Shown here: piece by piece, positions 15,163 to 22,504 of the stretch
Position numbering within the stretch: position 1 is the first letter of the stretch
Layout of the letters: each line of letters begins with the position of its first letter
Source of the DNA: a virus
Length of the DNA: 29,653 nt
Strand: one strand, 5' to 3'
IMG/VR virus record: IMGVR_UViG_3300029914_000099
Location: 1-29,653 of that record
Notes under the pieces: model-generated
Databases searched by the model: none
What the model saw: only the letters and a program-made list of their open reading frames with translations
What the model was told of the DNA's origin: nothing
Translations under genes and position numbers: made by a program

Positions 15163-16485
15163 ATGCGTCTTAGTTGTAAAAACTTTCAATGTTGGTCAGA
15201 TGTTTCCTTAGACATTGAGGGGTTGGCCGTACTGGTCGGCCCCTCAAACCATGGCAAGTCCTCACTGTTCCGTTCTCTCAAGGGGGTGTTGCGAAATGAC
15301 ATCCCTGATGAGTATGTGCGTAATGGACAGGAGGAGCCGCTCAAGGTCGAACTGGAACTCGATGGTCTCAACATCAAGGCCACTCGCAAACGCAAGGGCT
15401 CGACCAAATATGTTCTAACTCCCCTCCCACACAAGTTCCACATTGGAGACGACACTAAGGTTCTCTACGACAGCGAAGCTGAAGCCACCGCTGCGGCTGA
15501 ACTGCTCACACCCAAAGGGAAGGTCAACCTATACCAGAATAAGTACAGTAGTCTCGGAGGTAAAGTCCCTGACGAGGTAGCCAAGCTGGGCTTTGGCGAA
15601 GTGAAGATTGGAGAGTACCTTATTGACCCTATCTTCTCCGGCCAGAACAAAGCACAGTTCCTCATCGACCCCGACCGGTGGAAGCCTAGCGAGATAAATG
15701 CGGTTCTTGGGGCCTTCAGTAGCACTGAGAAGTTGGACACCGGAAAGAAGGAAGCCAACCTCCGCATCACTCAGAGGAAGAGTGAGGCAAGTACACTCGC
15801 AACTGAGATTCGTTCCGCAGAGGAACGCAGCGCGAAGCTGTTGGGGATTACCGGTGAGGTTACGCTCATTGCAGAGGTCGTGAACCAGCTAGAGATGGCT
15901 ATACGTCGGGACGAGGGGTTGGTAGGTCAGTTAGGTGCCACTCTCAGGCATCAAGCCCGTCTGGAGCCCCTACAGGGCTTCCTAGATGCCTTGTCGTTAC
16001 CAAACCTAACCGAGATTGAGGCTATGACTCAGTTGGTGGTTAATCTGGGGAACGCCGGGGACGCCTTGTCTACCTCCCGGTTCATCACTCGACTGGTAAA
16101 TAGTTTGGATAGCATCTCCGACATATGGGCAGAGATTGGACTAAATCTCAAGCAGAGCAACGGGCTGGCTGAGATTACTGTGGAGAAGAAGTACAGTCCT
16201 GAAGCCCTCGACGTGGCGGTGCTGGGAGTTCTCAACAAAGTTGAGGAACAATTCAATGAAGTGAAATCCCTCGCCAGCAGTATTCAATACATGAAGGTCG
16301 CTATAGTTGCAGCCAAATCCTACGAGAACCTTACTGTGGGGTTACCTGAGTATGAAGCGCACATAGGGATAGCCGATAGCGAGGTTGAAACCATCCGACA
16401 GGAACTCGCTGAAGAAGCAGCAGCCGAAGCAGCCAAAGGCTTGTGCCCAAAGTGTGGGCACGGATTGGAACACGTATGTCAGTAG
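15163..16485 (+). CDS. N-terminal half of Rad50/SbcC-type ATPase ending in a zinc hook
   Basis: A 440-residue protein. Residues 1-40 are the SMC/Rad50 N-terminus with FQCWSD and Walker A GPSNHGKS (26-33). An insertion-rich ATPase lobe follows to about residue 180, including the Q-loop-like YQNKYSS and SGQNKAQFL segments. Coiled coil is probable from about residues 190-425. The protein ends with CPKCGHGLEHVC (428-439), a CxxC zinc hook, at the very C-terminus. A full Rad50/SbcC would then return through a second coil to the signature motif and Walker B; these are absent here and I find no second half in the window. It is placed between the recombinase and, 3 kb on, an Mre11-like nuclease. It may be a natural half-Rad50 of the kind phages use, or be completed by a distant gene. 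Confidence 0.75.
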   Translation: MRLSCKNFQCWSDVSLDIEGLAVLVGPSNHGKSSLFRSLKGVLRNDIPDEYVRNGQEEPLKVELELDGLNIKATRKRKGSTKYVLTPLPHKFHIGDDTKVLYDSEAEATAAAELLTPKGKVNLYQNKYSSLGGKVPDEVAKLGFGEVKIGEYLIDPIFSGQNKAQFLIDPDRWKPSEINAVLGAFSSTEKLDTGKKEANLRITQRKSEASTLATEIRSAEERSAKLLGITGEVTLIAEVVNQLEMAIRRDEGLVGQLGATLRHQARLEPLQGFLDALSLPNLTEIEAMTQLVVNLGNAGDALSTSRFITRLVNSLDSISDIWAEIGLNLKQSNGLAEITVEKKYSPEALDVAVLGVLNKVEEQFNEVKSLASSIQYMKVAIVAAKSYENLTVGLPEYEAHIGIADSEVETIRQELAEEAAAEAAKGLCPKCGHGLEHVCQ

Positions 16486-16670
16486 AACTTTTCGTTCAAA
16501 CTCGTGATGGGGACTATAACTTCCACCTTGAGTTGGAAGACAAGATGGCTGCGTACAAGGTCATCGAGTTGATTAGGGAAACTCAAGGCTATTGGTACGG
16601 TGGAATGGTGGAATTCAAGGCCAGCCCTCAACTTATCGTGCCCGGTGGAAGTCCACACCCGAATGTGTAA
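16476..16670 (+). CDS. Small hypothetical protein, 64 aa
   Basis: The family is not recognised. It overlaps the end of the half-Rad50 gene by ten bases; I chose the ATG at 16476, giving MSVELFVQTRDGDYNFHLE, over the earlier in-frame ATG at 16443 inside the zinc hook. The sequence looks like two strands, a helix (DKMAAYKVIELIRETQG) and two strands, a compact alpha/beta fold. It lacks zinc ligands and membrane segments. Coupled translation with the ATPase is likely. Confidence 0.6.
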   Translation: MSVELFVQTRDGDYNFHLELEDKMAAYKVIELIRETQGYWYGGMVEFKASPQLIVPGGSPHPNV

Positions 16671-16713
16671 TTTTTATTCCCTATCACAGAATTAACCGCA
16701 TGGAGATTCGGTA

Positions 16714-17013
16714 ATGGCAGAACTAACCACACAGGAACGGCTCAAGCAAGCACAGGCAAAGGTGCGGTCACTAACCTCAGCCCGAGAGAAGATTATCGGG
16801 GACGCTCGTGTTGAAGAGCAGAAGTTGAAGCAAGCCTACGCCGCCCTCAAGGAACTCGGCATCGATAATCCTGAGGATATGAGTATCAAAGAGCTAAGAG
16901 CCTTAGAGGAAGCATCAAGGGCAAAGCTTGAAGAGTTGCTCGTTGCCATCGAAGAACAGTTGGTAGCGGGTGAAGATTTGATGAAGAAATACAACGCCGT
17001 ACAGGAGAACTAA
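16714..17013 (+). CDS. Small coiled-coil protein, 99 aa
   Basis: The family is not recognised. The sequence is nearly all helix, with heptad-like spacing of Leu/Ala/Ile and abundant Glu, Lys and Gln (ERLKQAQAKVRSLTSAREKI and the LEELLVAIEEQLVAGEDL region), broken only by a LGIDNPEDMS turn at about residues 48-57. This suggests two helices forming a hairpin or dimeric coiled coil. GGAG upstream of the ATG supports the start. It is separated from the next gene by four bases, and the two probably share a transcript. A scaffold or accessory role is only a guess. Confidence 0.65.
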   Translation: MAELTTQERLKQAQAKVRSLTSAREKIIGDARVEEQKLKQAYAALKELGIDNPEDMSIKELRALEEASRAKLEELLVAIEEQLVAGEDLMKKYNAVQEN

Positions 17014-17017
17014 CCCT

Positions 17018-17605
17018 ATGGAATTCGCGCAGATTACTTACACCAAGACTGTCGAAGGTAACTTCGAAGTCTCGCTCATCAACAAGAACACCGTCATCGC
17101 CAAAATCCCATTCCCGACCGAGACCCTCGCCAAGGAATACGTTGACTTGAAGACCAAGCTCAAGGCCAGCACGGACGCCCTCATCGCTGAAGTCACTGCC
17201 AACCTCAAGAAGGCTGAAGCAGCCAAGGTTGAAGCAGCCAAGGTTGAAGCAGCCAAGGTTGACCCGGCTGTGGAAGAGGCTGCTTTTAAGGCTAAGGCCG
17301 ACGTTGCCGCCGCTAGGGCCAAGGCTGAAGCTGTCGCCAAGGTTGAAGCAGAGGCCAAGAAGGTCGCAACCGCTGTTGAGGACGAAGCCAAGGTAATCGG
17401 CGGCGATGTCAAGGCCGACTTCAAGGCAGAGGAAGACAAGGTTGAGTCCTTCGTCGCCAACATCAAGGCCAAGGTTGAGAAGCAGCCGACCATCGACACG
17501 TCCGCCAAGGTGGCTAAGGAAGGCACCCCGTGGCAGGAGACTGCCAAGGCTCAGGTTGGTAAGGATACCAACATCGACACGTCCGCCAAGGTTGTGGTCG
17601 AGTAA
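17018..17605 (+). CDS. Ala/Lys/Glu-rich repetitive coiled-coil protein, 195 aa
   Basis: The N-terminal 60 residues look like a small folded domain (FAQITYTKTVEGNFEVSLIN, then strands). From about residue 62 the protein becomes a charged Ala/Lys/Glu/Val helix with repeated KVEAA units, and it ends in a linker with two IDTSAKV copies encoded by an identical 21-base direct repeat (17491-17511 and 17572-17592). The repetition suggests a long rigid helix, as in phage structural or membrane-tethering proteins, but no family is recognised. It lacks signal peptide and cysteines. Codon choice is strongly biased to C/G endings, hinting at high expression. It is three bases from the DUF1653 gene downstream. 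Confidence 0.65.
   Translation: MEFAQITYTKTVEGNFEVSLINKNTVIAKIPFPTETLAKEYVDLKTKLKASTDALIAEVTANLKKAEAAKVEAAKVEAAKVDPAVEEAAFKAKADVAAARAKAEAVAKVEAEAKKVATAVEDEAKVIGGDVKADFKAEEDKVESFVANIKAKVEKQPTIDTSAKVAKEGTPWQETAKAQVGKDTNIDTSAKVVVE
17216..17260 (+). repeat. Three perfect tandem 15-bp units
   Basis: GAAGCAGCCAAGGTT occurs three times head to tail, encoding EAAKV repeats in the coiled-coil protein. Unit length is a multiple of three, so copy-number change would keep the frame. Confidence 0.95.
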
Positions 17606-17607
17606 GC

Positions 17608-17805
17608 ATGGACGACCAACTCTATCAACACTACAAGGGGGGAAAGTACCGTCTCATCGGTGTGGCGACACATACTGAGAACGGTGAGCCCCTTGTAGTG
17701 TATGAGTCAATTGAGCACAAATCACTATGGGCTCGACCCGCTGCCATCTTCGAAGAATCTGTTGAAGTCGATGGTGTCAGAGTTCCAAGGTTCAGACGCA
17801 TATGA
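17608..17805 (+). CDS. DUF1653-family protein
   Basis: A 65-residue protein with the DUF1653 pattern: YQHYKGGKYRLIGVATHTE near the N-terminus, then EPLVVYESIEHKSLWARPAA and a final FEESVEVDGVRVPRF. The family occurs in bacteria and phages, and its biochemical role is unknown. Length is normal for a complete single domain. The gene begins three bases after the coiled-coil gene and overlaps the next one by four bases (ATGA), so it is coupled in the same operon. Confidence 0.88.
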   Translation: MDDQLYQHYKGGKYRLIGVATHTENGEPLVVYESIEHKSLWARPAAIFEESVEVDGVRVPRFRRI

Positions 17806-18179
17806 CAATCAAGCTGAGAAAGAAGCCGGGGACGGAGCTGGGGAAGTTCTGGGCCTCGCTCGAACGTGCCTCTCGTGATGTTCGCAAATGGCCCGTCCGC
17901 ACTTGTGAAGAGTGTGGTGGTCGTAAGGTGCAGACCTACGAAGTGGACAACGGCGGAGGCTGGGACAGGATGTATGAAGAGCAGACCTGTCGCTCGTGCA
18001 GCGGTAAGGGCACGTACGGCGGAGGCCAGCCCGGTCTCAGCCTATGGTTCCAGTCTGAAGAAGCTTGCGAAGAATTCAAAGCCAAGGTTTCCCGGATGAA
18101 GGGTATTACTTGGATAGCGGACAGCGAGAATAGCCGTACTCTCGAACAAGAGTCCGACAAGGTGTGGAAGGATGCGTAG
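17802..18179 (+). CDS. Zinc-finger protein with DnaJ-like CxxC repeats, 125 aa
   Basis: The N-terminus is basic (MTIKLRKKPGTELGK). CEECGG at about residues 35-40 and CRSCSGKG at about 63-70 form two CxxCxG knuckles like those in the DnaJ zinc domain, probably binding one zinc ion. A C-terminal region of about 50 residues (SLWFQSEEACEEFKAKV...) looks alpha/beta. No J domain is present, so it is not a DnaJ chaperone. It overlaps DUF1653 by ATGA and touches the following zinc-ribbon gene. A role in nucleic-acid or protein binding is inferred from the zinc knuckles only. Confidence 0.7.
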   Translation: MTIKLRKKPGTELGKFWASLERASRDVRKWPVRTCEECGGRKVQTYEVDNGGGWDRMYEEQTCRSCSGKGTYGGGQPGLSLWFQSEEACEEFKAKVSRMKGITWIADSENSRTLEQESDKVWKDA

Positions 18180-18467
18180 ATGAAATGTCCCGCATGTGTT
18201 GAAGAAGGAAAGACCAGTAAGCTCCCGTCGCCCAGCTATTTCAGCAGCACCAGCATGGGCTTCGATGACTACTGGGATGAGGAGGGTAAGCGGCATCACC
18301 ATGACCCTAACTCCTCATGGACGAACATGACCTGCACTCAGGGTCACACCCTCTTCTATCACTTGGAGAGCCACTGCCCCAACTGCGATTTCAACAGCCA
18401 CAACAAGACACGACTCAGCCTGTACACACCAGACAAGAAGACCCTCATCGCCACTTACAATGAGTAA
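18180..18467 (+). CDS. Zinc-ribbon protein, 95 aa
   Basis: This gene starts on the base after the previous stop. It has CPAC at residues 3-6, TCTQGH in the middle and CPNC about fifteen residues later, giving several potential zinc ligands. His-rich HHH near residues 39-41 is notable. The family is not recognised. Phages often carry such small zinc-ribbon proteins of unknown function, which may bind DNA, RNA or host polymerase. The short spacing places it in the same operon as the DUF1653 gene. Confidence 0.65.
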   Translation: MKCPACVEEGKTSKLPSPSYFSSTSMGFDDYWDEEGKRHHHDPNSSWTNMTCTQGHTLFYHLESHCPNCDFNSHNKTRLSLYTPDKKTLIATYNE

Positions 18468-18492
18468 GGCGATGAATGGGTGAGGGTAGCAA

Positions 18493-18879
18493 ATGCAGAG
18501 AGGTAGGCTCGTTTACGTCGCCAGTCCTTACTCCCATCCCGATAAGATGGTGGAGGAAATGCGTAACATCGGTGTCGCTGTTGCCACCGGTTATTTGATG
18601 AACAAGTATTTGGACAAGTCCTTCTACTCCCCCATCTGCCACACCCACCCGATTGCAACCGTCTGCAAGCTCCCCGGTCACTGGGAGTTCTGGAAGCAGT
18701 TCGATGAGACGATGCTCTCTCGCTGCAATGAGTGCTGGGTTCTCATGCTCGATGGCTGGCAGCAGTCCAAGGGTGTCACTGCGGAGATTGGTATCGCCGT
18801 AGAACTCGGCTTGCCGGTGAAGTATGTCAAGCCGCTGGGTGATGGTGATTACGTGGTCACGGACATACTTGCGGGGTGA
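18493..18879 (+). CDS. DUF1937-family protein
   Basis: A 128-residue protein with the DUF1937 pattern: LVYVASPYSHPD at the N-terminus, YSPICHTHPIA, WEFWKQFDETMLSRCNECWVLMLDGWQQSKGVTAEIGIAVELGLPV. The fold is related to nucleoside 2-deoxyribosyltransferases; the D..ML..C and S.GV..EI positions correspond to the active-site acidic residues of that superfamily. The exact substrate is unknown. A second protein of the same broad fold is at 21757. It is likely involved in nucleotide or modified-base metabolism, an inference from the fold. Confidence 0.82.
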   Translation: MQRGRLVYVASPYSHPDKMVEEMRNIGVAVATGYLMNKYLDKSFYSPICHTHPIATVCKLPGHWEFWKQFDETMLSRCNECWVLMLDGWQQSKGVTAEIGIAVELGLPVKYVKPLGDGDYVVTDILAG

Positions 18880-18882
18880 GCG

Positions 18883-19113
18883 ATGCGTCATCATGGTCAC
18901 ATGCGGGTTCCAACTTCCACCCAACTCGAACTGATTGAAGCAGCCCTCAAGGTTGACCTTGAGTTGGCCGCTCATCTGAAGAAGTGTACCGAATGTTCTG
19001 AGGATGTAGAAATTGGCACGTGCCCGGTGGCCGACGAGATGTACTCGCGGGTTAGAACCGCTGCCATCAATCTGAAACGGATTGGATGGCAATCAGGAGT
19101 CGAACTGTTATGA
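18883..19113 (+). CDS. Small hypothetical protein, 76 aa
   Basis: The family is not recognised. Two helices are likely (TQLELIEAALKVDLELAAHLKKC and YSRVRTAAINLKRIGW), with a CTEC...C loop between them that might bind zinc with help from His residues at the N-terminus (MRHHGH). It lies three bases after DUF1937 and its stop overlaps the next start (ATGA), so it is translated in the same operon. Confidence 0.6.
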   Translation: MRHHGHMRVPTSTQLELIEAALKVDLELAAHLKKCTECSEDVEIGTCPVADEMYSRVRTAAINLKRIGWQSGVELL

Positions 19114-19529
19114 GCTACACCGGAGAATTCACGGACAACTGCCCTTACTGCGACTCAGTGTGTGATGCTGATTTCTGTGATGTAGGCGTGGGCATGGTAC
19201 AGTGTGGCCCATTCCACTGTATGCAGTGCGGAGCCAGCCAGATAGGCCCCTACGATGATACGTTTGACCCGTACCGTACGTTCTGGGCAGAACCTCAGAA
19301 GCCGAAAGACCGGGTGCTCACCAAGCGAGAGAGTGAGACTCACTGGTATGAGCCAAACACCCCTCCCGGTTCCTCTGCCAACGTCATCGGTGGTCATATT
19401 GTGAGCCATCAGGTGATGAAGAAGATTTACGATTTGAAGTTCACCAACAATCCTCAGTATGAGGATAAAGAGTACGTGAACGAATGGTGGAAAAACATAC
19501 GTGAAGATAGTCAAGCTACAACACGATAG
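19110..19529 (+). CDS. Zinc-finger protein, 139 aa
   Basis: I chose the ATG at 19110 (ATGA overlap with the previous stop) over the in-frame ATG at 19086. The N-terminus has CPYC..VC...C, then C.PFHCMQCG, two close CxxC-type pairs that should form a zinc ribbon (about residues 10-45). The rest is polar with a conserved-looking WYEPNTPP and a C-terminal helix. Proteins of this size and pattern are common in phage genomes, but their function is unknown. Its last 29 bases overlap the start of the Mre11-like gene. Confidence 0.65.
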   Translation: MSYTGEFTDNCPYCDSVCDADFCDVGVGMVQCGPFHCMQCGASQIGPYDDTFDPYRTFWAEPQKPKDRVLTKRESETHWYEPNTPPGSSANVIGGHIVSHQVMKKIYDLKFTNNPQYEDKEYVNEWWKNIREDSQATTR

Positions 19530-20493
19530 AGTAAATTTCGTCTACAGCACTGACTGGCATCTCTCCACGAAGCCGCCCGGTCGTAGGCAGGACGATTACC
19601 AGTCCTCCATCCTCGCCAAGATAGCATTCATCCGCGACCTTACCTTGAAGCTCAAGGGTGTGGCTCTTTGCGGGGGTGACATATTCCACGTCAAGAACCC
19701 TAAGTCCCCCGCCAATGGGTTCAGCCTTCTTTTCCCTCTGTTGCATTTGTTGAGAGAGTTTCCGGTTTACACTGCCATTGGAAATCACGACCTTTCATTC
19801 GACAGAATGGATACGATTCCCACCCAACCCATCGGTTTGCTATTTGCAGCTAAAGCTTGCCACAATCTGAACGATGAGCCTGTCCTATTCGTCAACGAGG
19901 CAGAGACAGTCAACGTGCTGGTGGAGACGTTCCCCTATGAGCATGGTGCCGAGACTCTTCAGCGGCTCCTCGCCACAGGGCCTCGGCCAGATGGCGTTCA
20001 GCATCGCATCGCGATTGTCCACTCGTATGGTGAGCCGGGGAATGGTGGTGGTATGTTTGGTGAAGCGATTGGCTACAACCAGATTGAGCACCTAGACTAT
20101 GACTTCATGCTGTGGGGACACGACCACTCTCGTCACGAGACGGTTGAAGTCGGAGGAATAACACACGTTAACCTTGGCTCACTCGCTCGTGCTGCATATG
20201 ATTACGATGAAGTGACGCGACCTGTCGTGGCGACCATTCTGTCTTTCGCTGAAGACGGTATTAGATATAAGGAAAAGGAAATCCCGGTCAGCCCTCTGAA
20301 CATTGCGTTCAAGACGGCGGACAAGGAAGTCGTTGACGTGGTGAAGTCGGACGAACTGAAAGAGTTCTTCATCGCCATGGACGAGCAGGTTGGGGACATC
20401 GAGTCAACCGACCCACGAGAAGTCATCAACGCTCTCTGCCCAGCCGATGAACCGAAGCTGCGTTCCTTGATTACTGAACTATGTGAACTATAA
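19501..20493 (+). CDS. Mre11/SbcD-like nuclease (calcineurin-type phosphoesterase)
   Basis: A 330-residue metallophosphoesterase. Motifs in order: TDWHL (17-21), GGDIFH (58-63), GNHD (94-97), VHSY (173-176) and GHDHS (206-210), giving the two-metal centre of Mre11, SbcD and T4 gp47. A C-terminal region of about 90 residues may contact the Rad50 partner. A GTG start at 19501 is used because it begins 16 residues before the first motif. It overlaps the previous gene by 29 bases. With the half-Rad50 encoded upstream it should process DNA ends for the recombinase. A GIY-YIG homing endonuclease with its own promoter follows. Confidence 0.85.
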   Translation: MKIVKLQHDRVNFVYSTDWHLSTKPPGRRQDDYQSSILAKIAFIRDLTLKLKGVALCGGDIFHVKNPKSPANGFSLLFPLLHLLREFPVYTAIGNHDLSFDRMDTIPTQPIGLLFAAKACHNLNDEPVLFVNEAETVNVLVETFPYEHGAETLQRLLATGPRPDGVQHRIAIVHSYGEPGNGGGMFGEAIGYNQIEHLDYDFMLWGHDHSRHETVEVGGITHVNLGSLARAAYDYDEVTRPVVATILSFAEDGIRYKEKEIPVSPLNIAFKTADKEVVDVVKSDELKEFFIAMDEQVGDIESTDPREVINALCPADEPKLRSLITELCEL

Positions 20494-20494
20494 T
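20467..20494 (+). promoter_or_regulatory. Sigma70-type promoter of the GIY-YIG gene
   Basis: TTGATT (20467-20472), a 16-base spacer and a perfect TATAAT (20489-20494), 14 bases before the ATG at 20509. Unlike most -10 elements here it has a recognisable -35. It overlaps the 3' end of the nuclease gene. Confidence 0.7.
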
Positions 20495-20508
20495 AGAGGT
20501 CTTTATTC

Positions 20509-21240
20509 ATGATAGTTTACATGGTTTACAACAGAGTCAACGGGAAGCAGTATGTAGGAAAGACCGTAAAATATGTAGCACGTAGGTGGTCGGAGCATCT
20601 AGCTGCGGCTAAACGGGGGAGTAAATACTACCTTCATGCAGCAATACGTAAGTACGGTGTAGGGGCTTTTTTGGTTGTACCCTTATCCCATGGGGCATCC
20701 TCTGAAGAAGAGTTAGCCGAACAAGAGAGGTACTTTATCCAAAGGTATCATACTAACGATACAACCCTTGGCTATAATCTCACAGATGGGGGTGAGGGTA
20801 CCACTGGATTTAGGCATTCAGCAGAAACCAAAGATAAATTGCGTAAGTCCAAACTAGGCGTCCCCTCGTGGAACAAAGGTGTATCTCCTAGTGACGCCAC
20901 TCGAAAGAAGATAGGGGCTGCACATAAAGGCAACAAATACTGTGTGGGCAGAACGCTGTCAGATGCGACTAAACAAAAAATTTCCATGAAGGCTAGGGGG
21001 AGACCCACATCAGACACGTTACGTCAAGTTCGGTCTCAAAATGCTCAGGGGTCAAATAATCCAATGTATGGTCGGAGCCAGAAAGAAACTACCCGTAATT
21101 TTATTAGTCAGAAACGTTTAGAACGAGAAAAGACAGACCACACGTCATCTCGCAATATTATTAGGGTCAATCATGTTCGATGGCATACTAATCGGGGTAT
21201 TGTAAGTAACGACTGTAGCTATTGCGAAGGCGCGGCATGA
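20509..21240 (+). CDS. GIY-YIG homing endonuclease
   Basis: A 243-residue free-standing homing endonuclease. The GIY-YIG core is visible: VYMVYN (residues 3-8) and NGKQYVGKT (11-19), ARRWSEH with the catalytic Arg/His (24-30), a Glu-rich helix (EEELAEQERYFIQRY), and GYNLTDGGEG (89-97) closing the domain. The C-terminal part contains NUMOD3-type DNA-binding repeats (FRHSAETKDKLRKSK, WNKGVSPSDATRKKI, NNPMYGRSQ) and finally a CSYCEG end. Its codon use is more AT-rich and less biased than the neighbours', and it has its own promoter, as expected of a mobile gene. It sits between the Mre11-like gene and the SET gene, overlapping the latter by four bases. Confidence 0.92.
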   Translation: MIVYMVYNRVNGKQYVGKTVKYVARRWSEHLAAAKRGSKYYLHAAIRKYGVGAFLVVPLSHGASSEEELAEQERYFIQRYHTNDTTLGYNLTDGGEGTTGFRHSAETKDKLRKSKLGVPSWNKGVSPSDATRKKIGAAHKGNKYCVGRTLSDATKQKISMKARGRPTSDTLRQVRSQNAQGSNNPMYGRSQKETTRNFISQKRLEREKTDHTSSRNIIRVNHVRWHTNRGIVSNDCSYCEGAA

Positions 21241-21612
21241 TTCTAGTCAAGACACAACTTGGGCCAAGCACAGTCCATGGGCTGGGGTTGTTCGCTGCTG
21301 AATTCATTCCCAAGGGCACGGTCATATGGGAGTTCCGAGAAGGAGTAGACCACCGCATCCCCAAGGAATTGGTGGACGAATTGCCGGAACCGGCACGTTC
21401 GACCGTTCGCCACTATTCGGCTTTATGGGGTGGGGGGTTACGTCGTATCGGCGGATGACGCAAGGTACTTCAACCATTCGGATACGCCTAACCTGATGAC
21501 CCTTGCGGAGCCGGATGTAGACATAGCGGTTCGTGACATCCACCCCGGAGAAGAGTTGTTCGAAAACTATTTTGAATTCGATGAAGACGCAGCAGAAAAA
21601 TTAGGAGTGTAA
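21237..21612 (+). pseudogene. SET-domain protein, frameshifted at a G6 run
   Basis: The gene reads in one frame from the ATG at 21237 to a stop at 21456-21458, and continues in the +1 frame to 21612. The first part has the SET N-terminus (VHGLGLFAAEFIPKGTVIWEF). The second has the SET core (VVSADDARYFNHSDTPNL, the NHS motif of the SAM and substrate site, and ELFENYFEFD). Removing one G from the six-G run at 21432-21437 would join them into a 124-residue protein, the usual size of phage and bacterial mini-SET proteins that may methylate lysines. It may be a true mutation, a sequencing homopolymer error, or programmed slippage. Confidence 0.75.
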
Positions 21613-21614
21613 CG

Positions 21615-21773
21615 ATGATTGTTAGCTGTGATAAATGTGGCGACGTGTTCAACGACGAGTTTGTATCGACAGTGTGCCCTCACAAGGGGATTGGGTACTG
21701 TAGGCGATGCGATTGCATCATCTGCGTATGCTACGTAGAGAAAGAGGAAGTGACTAATGATTCTCGCACATAA
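21615..21773 (+). CDS. Cys-rich mini-protein, 52 aa
   Basis: The ATG is two bases after the SET stop codon, and the gene overlaps the next by 17 bases. Nine cysteines in 52 residues, arranged CxxC near the N-terminus and CRRCDCIICVC in the centre, suggest one or two zinc sites. The family is not recognised. It is short, but the packed context and the density of paired cysteines favour a real gene. Confidence 0.6.
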   Translation: MIVSCDKCGDVFNDEFVSTVCPHKGIGYCRRCDCIICVCYVEKEEVTNDSRT

Positions 21774-22200
21774 CGTAAAAATCATATACTTGGCAGGTCC
21801 TATCAACAGTTGCACCGATGAAGAGTGTAAGGACTGGCGTGCAGCGGCCAAGAAGTATTTCAACCACAACAGTGAAGAGATTGGCCCCATTCGCGTCCTC
21901 GACCCTATGCGTCGTGACTATCGTGGGCAGGAGATGAGCCCCCACATCCGCCACCTGATTGTGAAGGGCGACAAGACCGACTACCGTTCCGCCGACATCC
22001 TATTGGTCTACTCACCCAAGCCCAGCTACGGCACGGCCATGGAGATGTTCGACGCCTACGAGAATCTGGACAAGTGGGTGGTCGTGGTCAACGCCGACGA
22101 ATTCCCCTCCCCTTGGCTTGCTGAGCACTGCGATTACCGCGTACCTACGTTCGAGCTTGCGTTTGAGACCATCAAGGGAATCATCAAGGAAATGCAGTGA
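21757..22200 (+). CDS. Nucleoside 2-deoxyribosyltransferase-like protein
   Basis: A 147-residue protein. IIYLAGPIN (9-17) is the N-terminal strand and nucleotide-binding turn of the family; VLDPMRRDYRG provides the second conserved region; Asp80 in SADILLVYS and GTAMEMFDAY (92-101, with Glu96) match the catalytic acidic positions of deoxyribosyltransferases, which swap bases between deoxynucleosides. It may serve nucleotide salvage or modified-base supply. The SD (GAGGAAG) lies inside the preceding mini-gene. The next gene overlaps by GTGA, so these genes form a coupled string. DUF1937 at 18493 is a second protein of this superfamily in the window. Confidence 0.75.
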   Translation: MILAHNVKIIYLAGPINSCTDEECKDWRAAAKKYFNHNSEEIGPIRVLDPMRRDYRGQEMSPHIRHLIVKGDKTDYRSADILLVYSPKPSYGTAMEMFDAYENLDKWVVVVNADEFPSPWLAEHCDYRVPTFELAFETIKGIIKEMQ

Positions 22201-22418
22201 GCGAACTAGAATACCTCGCGCTCACCCCGGTTTACGAGCTAGTTACGGTTGAAGGGGTCACCTACTATACCACACCGAATGGCAAGAACGATTTCAGTGA
22301 GGAGAAGAACGCCCTCATTCGCCTTCATACGCCCCCCAAGGCTGTGGTTGTGAAGCCGAAGGCTCTCCCGGCTCCGGTGGCTGAACCTAATAATAAGAGG
22401 AAGAAATCCGCCTCGTAA
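22197..22418 (+). CDS. Small hypothetical protein, 73 aa
   Basis: The family is not recognised. It uses GTG overlapping the previous stop (GTGA). The first 50 residues look like strands and a helix (YLALTPVYELVTVEGVTYYTTPNG), followed by a Pro/Val/Lys-rich tail (VVVKPKALPAPVAEP) ending in basic NNKRKKSAS. The flexible basic tail could contact nucleic acid. No further evidence on function. Confidence 0.55.
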   Translation: MSELEYLALTPVYELVTVEGVTYYTTPNGKNDFSEEKNALIRLHTPPKAVVVKPKALPAPVAEPNNKRKKSAS

Positions 22419-22454
22419 GAGCAAAACAGATCAGTGCGACGCCGCACATAGGGG

Positions 22455-22460
22455 TATAAC
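22455..22460 (+). promoter_or_regulatory. -10-like TATAAC
   Basis: TATAAC lies in the 86-base gap before the gene at 22505, just after a small hairpin (GTGCG/CGCAC, around 22436-22449). No clear -35 is seen. The leader would carry GAAGGGAG as SD. Confidence 0.35.
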
Positions 22461-22504
22461 CAGAGGTGTGCAAAGTGCATGTACGCAAATGAAGGGAGAA
22501 TCAC

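Noticed and set aside
14212-15189. Long minus-strand open frame (325 codons) opposite the recombinase gene
   Set aside because: Same codon-bias shadow effect; no domain motif and no RBS, while the RecA-type motifs are clear on the plus strand.
17216-17260. Short direct repeats as a possible CRISPR array
   Set aside because: Units are 15 bp, directly adjacent without spacers, and encode an in-frame protein repeat.
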